DNA from: Bog-756 sp963830165
GTDB lineage: Bacteria > Actinomycetota > Acidimicrobiia > Acidimicrobiales > RAAP-2
Direction: 5' to 3'
Assembly: GCA_963830165.1 (NCBI GenBank)
Contig: CAWHKZ010000005.1
Coordinates: forward strand, 558,001 to 622,000
DNA: 64,000 nucleotides
The notes under the pieces were generated by a model that worked only from the letters and a program-made list of their open reading frames with translations, was not told the origin of the DNA and did no database searches. The translations under genes and the position numbers were made by a program. Below are positions 52,554-61,209 of the stretch, in pieces (the first letter of the stretch is position 1; each line of letters begins with the position of its first letter).

Positions 52554-53879
52554 ATGTCCATGGTGACCGAGGGGCCGGAGTCCACCGACGCCCGGCCCAC
52601 CTCCGAGCAGGACCTGCTCCGCCTGCTGCGCGAGCTGCCCGACGTCGTCGTGGTCGTCGGCGCCTCCGGCGTGCTGGTCTGGGGCAACACCACGGCCGAG
52701 CACCTCTTCGGCACCACCATCGCCGAGGTCGAGGGGCTGTCCGGACTCGACTTCGTCCACCCCGAGGACCTCCCGTTCGTGCTGCTGTCGCTCGAGACCG
52801 TCCAGGACAAGGAGGTCGGGGCTCCGATCGAGATCCGGCTCCGGACCCCGACGGGCTGGCGCCTGGTGGAGCTGGTGGGTACCCCGGTGTCGTGGCTGGC
52901 CGAGGGTTCGGTCCTGCTGTGCCTGCGCGACCTGACCGAGCGCCGGCGCTTCGAGGTCTCCCACAACCGGGACGCCCGGCTGCGGGCCGTCGTCCAGCAC
53001 GCCGCCGTGGTCACCATGCTCGTGGCCCGGGACGGCACCGTGCAGTCGTGCTCCGGTGCCGTCTCGCGCATGCTCGGCCACGACCCCGAGCTGGTCGAGG
53101 GCCGGCCGCTCGTGAACCTCGTCGCCACCGAGGACCGCCAGGCGGTGATGGAGTCGATCGTCCGGGCCGGGCAGATCGGGCCGCCGCTGGGGCCGGTGAC
53201 GGTGACGGTGGGGCTGACCAGGGTCGGCGCCCCCGCCGCCGTCCCCTTCGAGCTGAGCATCGTGAACCTGCTGGACGACCCGACGGTCGGGGCGTTCGTC
53301 GTCTCCGCCCACGATGTCACCGACCGGACGCGCCTGGAGGAGGAGCTCTCGTACCAGGCGTTCCACGACTCGCTGACGGGGCTGGACAACCGGGCCCAGT
53401 TCCTCAACCGGCTGGAGGACGCCATCGAGCTGGCCGAACGGGGCGGCACCGGTGTGGCCGCCCTCTTCCTCGACATGGACGGGTTGAAGTCGGCCAACGA
53501 CCGGCTCGGTCACGCGGCGGGCGACGCCCTCCTGCAGGCCATGGCCGGCGTGCTGCGCGCCAACGTCCGCAGGTCGGACACCGCGGCCCGTCTCGGGGGC
53601 GACGAGTTCGGCGTGATCGTGGAGGAGTTCTCGGACCCGGCCGAGGTCGAGGCGTTGGCCGACCGCATCCTGGCGGCCTGTCGCAAACCGTGCCTGGTCG
53701 GTTCCGACACCGTGTCGGGCACGGTCAGCATCGGCTTCGCCTTCTGGCGGCCCGGGGTCTCGGTCGACGAGCTGATGTCCAACGCCGACCAGGCCATGTA
53801 CAGGGCCAAATCCCGGGGCAAGGACCGCCACGAGCAGTTCGGGTCGTGGGGTCCCGAGCCCGTCGATCGGGTGGGCTGA
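52554..53879 (+). CDS. PAS-PAS-GGDEF diguanylate cyclase
   Basis: 441 residues, soluble. Two PAS domains (LRELPDVVVVVGASGVLVWG ... LCLRDLTERRRFEV; VVQHAAVVTMLVARDGTVQS ... VVSAHDVTDRTRLEEEL) precede GGDEF. The catalytic motif ARLGGDEFG is intact (about residue 346), with DSLTGLDNRAQFLNRLEDAI at the start of the domain and NADQAMYRAKSRGKDRHEQF at the end. There is no EAL domain. Start ATG 52554, with 52560 also possible. It probably synthesises c-di-GMP in response to a small-molecule or redox signal. Confidence 0.9.
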   Translation: MSMVTEGPESTDARPTSEQDLLRLLRELPDVVVVVGASGVLVWGNTTAEHLFGTTIAEVEGLSGLDFVHPEDLPFVLLSLETVQDKEVGAPIEIRLRTPTGWRLVELVGTPVSWLAEGSVLLCLRDLTERRRFEVSHNRDARLRAVVQHAAVVTMLVARDGTVQSCSGAVSRMLGHDPELVEGRPLVNLVATEDRQAVMESIVRAGQIGPPLGPVTVTVGLTRVGAPAAVPFELSIVNLLDDPTVGAFVVSAHDVTDRTRLEEELSYQAFHDSLTGLDNRAQFLNRLEDAIELAERGGTGVAALFLDMDGLKSANDRLGHAAGDALLQAMAGVLRANVRRSDTAARLGGDEFGVIVEEFSDPAEVEALADRILAACRKPCLVGSDTVSGTVSIGFAFWRPGVSVDELMSNADQAMYRAKSRGKDRHEQFGSWGPEPVDRVG

Positions 53880-53951
53880 GCAGCCGGCGACCCGGCCGCC
53901 GCGCCGGGCGCCGGGACCGGTCCGCGGGGCGTACCGCCCTAATGTCCGGAG

Positions 53952-55441
53952 ATGGCATCGGCCCGCTCGACCCTCGCCCGCCTCAAGGCCCGGCGGGCCC
54001 CGGCCTGGTGGCAGGACGCCAAGCTGGGGATCTTCGTCCACTGGACCCCGGCCTCGATCCCGGCGTACGCGCCGGTCATGGGTGACTACGACGAACTCCT
54101 GACCTCGGGCCGTCCCGACGCGTTCCAGTACTCGCCCTACGTCGAGTGGTACGAGAACTCGCTGCGGTTCCCGGACAGCCCGGCCTCCCGGCACCACCAC
54201 GAGGTCTGGGGCGACCGCCCGTACCGGTCCTTCGCCGCCGACTTCGTGGCCGGGCTCGACTCGTGGGACCCCGAGGGGTGGGCGACCGCGTTCGCGGCCA
54301 CCGGGGCGCGCTACGTCGTGCTGGTGGCGAAGCACGCCGACGGCTGGTGCCTGTGGCCCTCCGCCGTCCCAAATCCCCACGTGCCCGGGTGGCACTCGGA
54401 GCGGGATCTGGTAGGGGAGCTGGCCGAGGCGGTGCGCGGCCGGGGGATGCGGTTCGGGCTGTACTACAGCGGCGGCCTCGACTCGACGTTCCACGAGTTC
54501 CCGATGGGCTCGATGGGCGGTGTGCTGGCCGCCATCCCCCGCGGCGACTACCCCGCCTACGCCGAGGCCCAGGTGCGCGAGCTGATCGACCGGTACCGTC
54601 CGGCGGTGCTGTGGAACGACATCGCCTGGCCGGCGCCGGGCAAGGAGCTCTGGCCCCTCTTCGAGCACTACTACCGGATGGTGCCCGACGGGGTGGTCAA
54701 CGACCGCTGGATGCCCTGGTCGCCGCTGCTCGCCCTGGCCCGGTCGGCGCGGGGCCGGCAGCTCATCGACACGCTCTACGCCCGCCAGGCGCGCGCGGCC
54801 GGGGGGCTGGTCCCGCCACGGCCTCCCCACTTCGGCTACCGGACCCCCGAGTACCTCGCGTTCGAGGACATCCAGACCACCCCCTGGGAGTGTGTGCGGG
54901 GGATGGACCACAGCTTCGGCTACAACGCCGAGTCGACGGAGGCCGACTTCCTGACCCGCGGGGAGCTGCTCTGGTCGGTCACCGACATCGCGGCCAAGGG
55001 GGCAACCTGCTGCTCAACGTCGGACCGCGGGCGGTCGATGCCGCCATCCCGGACCCGCAACTCGAGCGCCTCGGCTGGTTGGCCGGTCACGTACCGCCGA
55101 ACGGCGACGCGCTGTTCGGCTCCCGGCCCTGGTGGACCCCGGGGTCGACCACCGTGGAGGGGGACCCGCTGCGCTACACGACCCGCGACGCCGACGTCTT
55201 CGCCTGGGTGCGGTCGACGTCCACCGCGGCCACGCTGGCCGAGGTGGCGCCCACCCCGGCCACCACGGTGACGGACCTCGCCGGTCGGAGTCTCCGATCC
55301 GAGGCCACCGCCGCCGGTCTGCGGGTCGACCTTCCCCCGTCCCCGGAGGGGGACCCTGTCGTGGTGGCACTCGCACACGTGGCGGCCGGGCCCGTCGTTC
55401 CCGGCCCGGGGTCCGCGGCCGGGACCTCCGCCATCGGATGA
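53952..55441 (+). CDS. Alpha-L-fucosidase (GH29-like), one frameshift
   Basis: About 496 residues. The fold opens WWQDAKLGIFVHWTPASIPAY (conserved GIFVHWG-type motif), then AAFAATGARYVVLVAKHADG, GMRFGLYYSGGLDSTFHEFP and VLWNDIAWP with the nucleophile Asp. The end of the barrel reads DIAAKGGNLLLNVGP after repair. The frame breaks at GGGGG 54998-55002; one added G restores KGGNLLLNVGP, a conserved string in GH29. The C-terminal domain is a beta-sandwich. No signal peptide is evident, so it may be cytoplasmic, acting on fucosylated substrates or glycosides. Confidence 0.85.
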
Positions 55442-55486
55442 GCGGGCGGAGCGCCCACGCCCGCCGGTCGGCGGTACGTTGACGGG

Positions 55487-56185
55487 ATGGCTCGACCTCC
55501 GGGCGCCCGTATCGACGGGTGGCTGTTCACGGGTCTCTGCCTCCTGACCGGTACGACCGGCGTCCTCGACGCCACCAGCTTCCTCGACCTCGGCCGGACG
55601 TTCACCGCCAACATGACCGGCAACGTCCTCCTGCTGGCGTTCACGCTCTCGGGGACCCCGCTCGGCGGGGGGTCGACCACGGGGAGCTTCGTCATCGCCC
55701 TGGTCGGGTTCGTGACCGGAGCGCTGGTCGGCGCGGCGGCCGCCGGCCGCCGGGGGAGGGGCGCCCGCCTGCACGTCGGTCTCGGCGTCGAGCTGGTGGC
55801 CGTGGCCGCGGCCCTGGCCGTGTCGCTGAGCGGCCCGGTCGACGTCGTCGGCCGGCGCGATGTCGTCGTGGCCCTCCTGGCGTTCGCCATGGGCGTGCAG
55901 AACGCCACGGTGCGGCGGATGGCGGTCCCCGAGGCCAACACCACCGTGCTGACGACCAGCCTCGGGTCGCTGGCCGCCGACGTGGTGACCTTCGGCCTCC
56001 CGACTCCCAGCGCCGGCCGCCGGGCGGCCACCGTCGGGTGCATCTTCCTCGGCGTGTTCGTGGGCGCGGTGCTCCAGAGGCACGGCGTGGGGTGGCCGCT
56101 CGGCGTCGCCCTGGCGCTGGTGACCCTGGCCGGAGGTGCCCTGGCCGTGGCCGGGTGGCCGGCACCCGACGGGTCGGAAGGGTAG
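55487..56185 (+). CDS. DUF1275 (YoaK) family membrane protein
   Basis: 232 residues with six or so membrane helices. Signature: TGTTGVLDATSFLDLGRTFTANMTGN, read here as FLDLGRTFTANMTGNVLLL, and VALLAFAMGVQNATVRRMAV, both typical of DUF1275. The function of the family is unknown; a transport role is often guessed. ATG at 55487. Confidence 0.85.
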   Translation: MARPPGARIDGWLFTGLCLLTGTTGVLDATSFLDLGRTFTANMTGNVLLLAFTLSGTPLGGGSTTGSFVIALVGFVTGALVGAAAAGRRGRGARLHVGLGVELVAVAAALAVSLSGPVDVVGRRDVVVALLAFAMGVQNATVRRMAVPEANTTVLTTSLGSLAADVVTFGLPTPSAGRRAATVGCIFLGVFVGAVLQRHGVGWPLGVALALVTLAGGALAVAGWPAPDGSEG

Positions 56186-56200
56186 GGGGCCACCCTATTC

Positions 56201-56230
56201 TTGACTAAGTCGATCGGTTTTACCTAGTAT
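56201..56230 (+). promoter_or_regulatory. Near-consensus promoter of the thiol operon
   Basis: -35 TTGACT (56201-56206), 18-base spacer, -10 TAGTAT (56225-56230). The stretch 56195-56232 is the most A/T-rich in this part of the window. The spacer contains the palindrome CGATCG (56211-56216) within AGTCGATCGGTT, which might be a regulator site. The transcript would start about 40 bases before the ATG at 56275. Confidence 0.65.
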
Positions 56231-56274
56231 TGCCCCATGGCCCGCCTCACCACGTCCGTCGCATCCGCACTCCG

Positions 56275-56770
56275 ATGACCGCCACCCTGGTCGTTCCACC
56301 CGTGGACACGGCGCGGCTGCGGTCGATCGCCGAGGGCCTGGCCCGCACGGCCGGGGACTGGCCGGGTCTGGAGGACCCCGTCACGCGCACGTGGCGCACG
56401 GTGGCCGCGACCGACCGCTACGAGGCGTTCGTCATCGCCTGGCCGGCGGGCGGGGCGATCGATCTGCACGACCACGGCGACTCGGCCGGAGCGGTGGTCG
56501 TGGTCGTCGGGCTCGCTCGTCGAGACGTCGGTCGGGCACGACGGTGACGGCCTCCTGGTGGCGAGCACGAGGACCCTCGGCCCGTGGGATCACCTGGAGT
56601 TCGGGCCCGGTCACATCCACGACCTGGCCAACGCGGGGCCGTCCCCGGCACTCAGCGTCCACGTCTACTCCCCGGCGCTGAGTTCCATGACCTTCTTCGA
56701 GCCGCGGGACGGTTCGGTCCTGGTGGCCGTGCGCACCGAGGACTACCGGGGGACGGGGATCGCGCCGTGA
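56275..56770 (+). CDS. Cysteine-dioxygenase-like cupin, one frameshift
   Basis: About 165 residues. The metal-binding cupin motif is AIDLHDHGDSAGA (H65, H67), and GPGHIHDLANAGP after the break holds the third His. The overall pattern (WPAGGAIDLHDHG ... LSVHVYSPALSSMTFFEP) is that of bacterial cysteine dioxygenase/thiol dioxygenase proteins. The break near 56508 is a GGG where GG restores VVVVGSLVETSVGHDG. The enzyme oxidises a thiol to a sulfinic acid with O2 and Fe(II). The rhodanese gene follows through a GTGA overlap. Confidence 0.8.
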
Positions 56771-57165
56771 GCCGCTCCGTCGACGACCTGCTGGCCGAGG
56801 CCCGGGGTCGCATCGAACGGGTCGGGCCCGAGGAATTGGCCGAGGTGATCGACCAGGGCGGACTGCTCGTCGACATCCGGCCCGCGGCCCAGCGGCACGC
56901 GGAGGGCGACCTGCCCGGCGCGGTGGTGGTCGAGCGGAACGTGCTCGAGTGGAGGCTCGACCCCGACGGGGACCACCGGATCGCCGAGGTGCGGGACCGC
57001 GACCAGCGGATCGTGGTGGTGTGCTCGGCCGGGTACGCCTCCAGCCTGGCCGCCGCGTCACTGGTCGATCTCGGCTTCCGCAGGGCCGCGGACCTCGACG
57101 GCGGGTTCCAGGCATGGGTCCGCTGGCACGCCGCGCAGGGCGACGGATCGGTGGCACGTCGATGA
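56767..57165 (+). CDS. Rhodanese-domain protein
   Basis: 132 residues from a GTG at 56767. The domain runs GGLLVDIRPAAQRHAEGDLP to DLDGGFQAWVRWHA, with the active-site loop VVVCSAGYASSLAA (Cys86). The six-residue loop fits sulfurtransferase activity. It overlaps the upstream dioxygenase gene (GTGA) and the downstream deacetylase gene (ATGA), so all three are translated as one unit. Likely a sulfur carrier for the sulfinate or persulfide made upstream. Confidence 0.88.
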   Translation: MSRSVDDLLAEARGRIERVGPEELAEVIDQGGLLVDIRPAAQRHAEGDLPGAVVVERNVLEWRLDPDGDHRIAEVRDRDQRIVVVCSAGYASSLAAASLVDLGFRRAADLDGGFQAWVRWHAAQGDGSVARR

Positions 57166-58007
57166 GGCCCGTGCTCGTGGCGTTCCACGCCCACCCCGAC
57201 GACGAGTCCATCTTCACGGGAGGCACCATCGCAACCGCCGCCGACGCCGGGTGGCGGGTCGTCCTCGTCGTGGCCACCGACGGCGACCGGGGCACGCGCC
57301 CGCCCGCCACCGCGGGCGACCTGGGCGCGCATCGGCGCGCCGAGGTCCGGGCGGCCGCCCGCATCCTCGGGATCGAGCGGGTCGAGTTCCTGGGCTACGG
57401 CGATTCCGGGTACGACGGGGTCCCGGCCGCGACCGGGGCCCGGGCACGCGGCCTGGCCGCCGGCAGTCTCGCCGCCGCCCACGTCGACGGCGCGGCCCGC
57501 GTCGTGCGCCGCCTGCTCCTCGAGGAGAGGGCCACCGCCCTCACCAGCTACGACGCCAATGGGATCTACGGCCACATCGACCACGTCCAGGTCCACGAGA
57601 TCGCGGCGCGCAGCGCCGTCGGCACGGACTGCGAGCTCTACGAGGCGACACTCAGTCGCGACGACCTGCGGCGGATCCGGCGCGAACTGCTGGGCCGGGG
57701 GCTGGTGGCTGAGCTCTGGTCGTCGGCCCAGACCGAGCAGCTCGGCGTGGAGGACGGTCCCGACGTGGTCCGCGTCGACGTGGCCCACCATCTCCCGACC
57801 AAGCTCGCCGCCGTCGCGGCCCACTCCAGCCAGGTGCTCGAGGCGTCGTCGTTCATGGGCCTTCCGGCCGGAGTGTTCCACCACCTGTTCCGGGCGGAGT
57901 GGTTCCGGGTGGCCCGACGTGGCGGCGGGCGGTTCCTCGACCTGGTGGAGGCGTCGGGTACGGCACCTGGCGTCGGGAGCGCCTGGGAGTTCGCCGCCCT
58001 GGGATGA
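57162..58007 (+). CDS. PIG-L/LmbE deacetylase (MshB/Mca-like)
   Basis: 281 residues. The zinc motif HAHPDDE (residues 9-15) and the later YGHIDHVQVHE are the ligands of the PIG-L family. Length and the ANGIYGHIDHVQVHE loop resemble MshB and Mca, the mycothiol-biosynthetic deacetylase and mycothiol S-conjugate amidase. As the third gene of an operon with a thiol dioxygenase and a rhodanese, it probably acts on a thiol-sugar or S-conjugate. Other PIG-L deacetylases act on unrelated N-acetyl sugars, so this is inference. Confidence 0.82.
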   Translation: MRPVLVAFHAHPDDESIFTGGTIATAADAGWRVVLVVATDGDRGTRPPATAGDLGAHRRAEVRAAARILGIERVEFLGYGDSGYDGVPAATGARARGLAAGSLAAAHVDGAARVVRRLLLEERATALTSYDANGIYGHIDHVQVHEIAARSAVGTDCELYEATLSRDDLRRIRRELLGRGLVAELWSSAQTEQLGVEDGPDVVRVDVAHHLPTKLAAVAAHSSQVLEASSFMGLPAGVFHHLFRAEWFRVARRGGGRFLDLVEASGTAPGVGSAWEFAALG

Positions 58008-58041
58008 TCCCCCCGGTGCGGGCGGGACGGTCCGGCGGGAG

Positions 58042-58371
58042 TCAGGCCGAGCGGGGCATCGGCGGTCCGTAGCGGATGACCGTCTGGACCCGTCGCATCT
58101 GGCTGCGTAGGCAGAGGCCCCGGAACTGCGCCTCGTCGACGCCCAGGTACCGCCTCACGGTAGCGGCCCGGTCGGGCTCGGGCAGATGCTCGTCACCCAG
58201 CAGGAGCAGCAGCTCGTCCATGGTGACGCCCAGCGCCACGGCGGCCGCCTCGGGCGAGTCGGCGCGCCCTTCCATCCGCTCGTCCAGTGCGTCACCGAGG
58301 GTCTGGAGTTTCATGGCGGTCGAACTCTCCGTAGCCGTGTCGTCGCGCCGTGCGACGGGACTGCCATCCAT
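58042..58371 (-). CDS. Small putative HTH-like protein
   Basis: 109 residues from an ATG at 58371 with GGAAGGCGG upstream; an ATG at 58314 (90 residues, GGAGAG upstream) is also possible. The helical core (SPEAAAVALGVTMDELLLLL, then EPDRAATVRRYLGVDEAQFR) resembles a Cro/XRE-like helix-turn-helix without a clear match. The C-terminus is basic (LRSQMRRVQTVIRYG). Function unknown. It converges with the deacetylase gene. Confidence 0.5.
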   Translation of the reverse strand: MDGSPVARRDDTATESSTAMKLQTLGDALDERMEGRADSPEAAAVALGVTMDELLLLLGDEHLPEPDRAATVRRYLGVDEAQFRGLCLRSQMRRVQTVIRYGPPMPRSA

Positions 58372-58848
58372 GGTCCGCCTTCCGGCATGGCGAAGCAAGT
58401 CGCGACCGCGCAGCGCGCGTGGATGGGTCACGAACTGGACGACGGCGGCCGATCGGCCAGGTCGGCGACCACGCACGGCGGTCTCCGGCCCCCGGCACCG
58501 GCGGACGATCCGGCCACCGCCCGGATCGGCGCCGGGGATCCGCCGACCGCGCCAGGGCCCCGGGCCCGCGATCAGGGGTGGAGGCGCCCATTGCCCCGCC
58601 CACGGGCGGCGGGTACCGTCGGGGGGGTCGGAGCTCCGCGGTCCGGTCGCTCGACCGTAGTCCCCGACGACCGTCATGGCGCTGGGGGTCGACGATGGAC
58701 CAGCGGGAACCGGATGCGGTGTTCCTGGATGCCGGGGGAGTCGGCCGCCGGACAGGCGCTCCTCGACCGGTCGGGGTCCGGCGTGGCGGCCGACGACGCG
58801 TGGGAGCGGGCGCCGGTCGGTGTCCCGGCTCGGAGGAGGAGGTAACCG
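58372..58848. other. 477-base stretch with no supported gene
   Basis: Readings on both strands here are Arg/Pro/Gly-rich with no recognisable domain or ribosome site and with poor codon character. A reading MDQREPDAVFLDAGGV at about 58694 looks faintly like the start of a HAD hydrolase but is Arg-rich and degenerate after 17 residues. Confidence 0.5.
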
Positions 58849-59019
58849 ATGGGAACCGGAACGGACGACACGCCGACCACGGGTGAGGACCCACCGCGGG
58901 ACGACCCGGTGGACGAGATGGTCGAGGAGAGCTTCCCGGCCAGCGATCCGCCGTCGGGTTGGGCGGGCGAGGACCCGCGCGACGTGCCCGACGGGGTCGG
59001 CCCCGCGGGCGGGGCGTGA
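58849..59019 (+). CDS. Small acidic protein with ESFPASDPPS motif, 56 residues
   Basis: ATG at 58849 preceded by GGAGGAGG with a 6-base gap. The protein is strongly acidic and disordered (PRDDPVDEMVEESFPASDPP) and ends SGWAGEDPRDVPDGVGPAGGA by direct translation. The ESFPASDPPS motif with a following Trp is a recurrent feature of small uncharacterised proteins across many bacteria, which supports a real gene. Function unknown. Confidence 0.7.
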   Translation: MGTGTDDTPTTGEDPPRDDPVDEMVEESFPASDPPSGWAGEDPRDVPDGVGPAGGA

Positions 59020-59031
59020 CGACCGGCCCCC

Positions 59032-59784
59032 TCAGTCCGACAGCATCCCGGCCACGGCCCCACCCGTGGAGGGATTGTTGAGGTAGGGCTCGGGGTCGTG
59101 GACCCGGTGGCCGTTGTCGACGTGGCGCTCCGTCACCGGTCCGTCGAACACCTCGGGGAGCGAGCGGAGGCATGCCGGATCGTCGGCGTTGCGGATGTTG
59201 ACCCAGCTCGCGGCGCCCGCCGGGAAGCGGCCGCGACCGTCCTCGCCGGCGGGTTCGAGCAGGTCGAGGATCGCGCGGGCCCCCGAGGGGCGAGCCCAGG
59301 GTGACGAGGCCGGCCACATCCCACTCCGGGTGCAGCGCCAGGGTCTCGTAGGCGACGACCGTGCCGAGCGAGTGGGCGATCACGACCTCGGTGTCGGGGC
59401 CGATGAGAGCCTCCACCCGGGCCCGCGCCTCCTCCCGGATGGCGGTCGCTGCTCGAGATAGGCGGCCGCCTGGGCCAGCAGCCGGTCGAGATGCTGGTCG
59501 ATGAGCAGCTTGACCAGTTCGTCCAGGTCGAGATCGTGCTCGCCGGCGGACACGACGCCCGAGGCCTGCGACAGGAGCGCGGCGAGGTCGAGGTCGGGGT
59601 CGTAGCCACGCTCGGGGTCCCGGCGGAAGAGGTCACCGTAGAACGCCACCTCGACGTCGGCCTCCTCCACCTCGACCCCGTGCCAGGCCAGCCCGTCGCA
59701 CAGGGCCGGGTACCACCGGGCCTTGATCGACGCCGGCCCCCAGAGGGAGTTGCCGGCCCCGTGGACCATCACGATCTTCGCCAT
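59032..59784 (-). pseudogene. Alpha/beta-hydrolase-fold protein, frameshifted
   Basis: Three frames give about 250 residues. The N-terminal strand and oxyanion region is MAKIVMVHGAGNSLWGPASI. The nucleophile elbow is VVIAHSLGTVVAYE (Ser in HSLG). The C-terminal part VNIRNADDPACLRSLPEVFD and RHVDNGHRVHDPEPYLNNPS holds a likely catalytic His. Breaks fall near 59447 and 59300. The protein resembles serine-lipase-like or PGAP1-type hydrolases of actinobacteria. Substrate unknown; whether it is truly broken needs resequencing. Confidence 0.7.
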
Positions 59785-59898
59785 GGCCGACAGTGTGGCA
59801 CCCCTCCGTGATCGGGTTCACCGGGGCCCGGGCGGAAGGAGGTCGGTATGCTCCGGTGGCCGTCCACGGACGCCGCGCACCACTGGGGGAGTCCAGCG

Positions 59899-61151
59899 TT
59901 GGCCACCGAAGTGCCCGTCGATCTCACCGATCCCGACCTGTTCGCCGACGGGCCGCCCCACGGCGCCTACCGCCGCCTGCGCGACGAGGCGCCGCTCTAC
60001 TGGCACGGCCCCACGGCGACCACGCCCGACGGTGAGGGATTCTGGTGCCTCACGCGCCACGAGGACGTGGCCTGGGCGGCGAAGCGGCCGGACCTCTTCT
60101 CGTCGGAGGGTGGTGGTGGGCGTGAGGGTGGTGGCACGCTGATCGAGGACCTGCCGCGGGGCGTGGCCGCCGGCGTCCTGTTCAACATGCAGGACGACCC
60201 GCGGCACCGGCACATCCGCCGGCTGGTCTCGCCGTCGGTGGGCCCAGGCGACTGCGGACCGTCGAGGACGCCCTGGCCGACCGCTGCGCCGTGCTGCTCG
60301 ACGACGCCGTCGCCCGGGGGACGTGCGACTTCCTGGTGGACGTGGCCGCCGAGCTGCCCCTCCAGGCCATCGCCTCGCTCCTCGGCGTCCCCCAGGAGGA
60401 CCGCCACTTCCTGCTCGATTGGGCCGACGCCACGCTCGACTTCGCCGACCACAACCCGGGGGAGCCGTCGGCCAGGGTCCGGGAGTCGAGCGCCGCCATG
60501 TCGGCCTACTGCACCCGGCTGCTGGCGGACAAGCGGGCGTGCCCGGCCGACGACCTCCTGTCGGTCGTGGTCGGCGCCGACCTGCCGGACGGGGCCTCCC
60601 CCGCCGGTCCGCTGTCCGACCTCGAGCAGCAGATGTTCTTCCACCTGCTGGTGGCGGCGGGCAGCGAGACGACCCGCAACACGCTCACGGCCGGCCTGCT
60701 GGCGCTGATGGAGCGACCCGCACAGTGGGATGCGCTCCGCGCCGACCGGTCGCTGCTTCCCGGTGCGGTGGAGGAGATGCTGCGGTGGGCCTCGTCGACG
60801 ATCTACAACCGGCGGACGGCGACCGGCGACACCGAGCTGCACGGTCGGGTGATCGGCGCGGGCGACAAGGTGGTGCTGTGGTGGCAGGCCGCCAACTTCG
60901 ACGAACGGGCATTCGGGGACCCGCAGGCATTCGATGTCCGGCGGGACCCGAACCCGCACCTGGCCTTCGGGGCAGGCAGCCACTTCTGCCTCGGGGCCAC
61001 CCTGGCGCGGCTCGAGGTCCGGCTCGTCTTCGAGGGGCTGCTCGAGCGCGTCGAGCGCATCGAGCCGGTCGGGCCCGTCGAGCGCACCCGCTCGAACAAG
61101 CACGCCGGCTTCCGTCACGCCCGGGTCAGGCTCGTTCCGACCGGGTCGTGA
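59899..61151 (+). CDS. Cytochrome P450 (second), one frameshift
   Basis: About 417 residues. The start is taken as TTG 59899 because GGGGGAG (59885-59891) lies 7 bases upstream and LATEVPVDLTDPDLF is a typical P450 N-terminus; ATG 59848 is an alternative. The haem loop is FGAGSHFCLGATLARLE, the I helix LLVAAGSETTRNTLTAG, and ExxR is EEMLRWAS. The frame breaks near 60242, after HRHIRRLVSPSV; one more base gives GPRRLRTVEDALADRC. No ferredoxin is adjacent. Substrate unknown. Confidence 0.87.
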
Positions 61152-61209
61152 CCCCGACCCCGTCCCGCGGTGGCCGGGGCACCGGTACGCCCCGGCATCG
61201 GGCCGGCCG

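Noticed and set aside
58694..58848. Possible HAD-hydrolase start (DAVFLDAGGV) upstream of the small acidic gene
   Set aside because: The reading turns Arg-rich after 17 residues, no other HAD motif follows in any frame, and there is no ribosome site.
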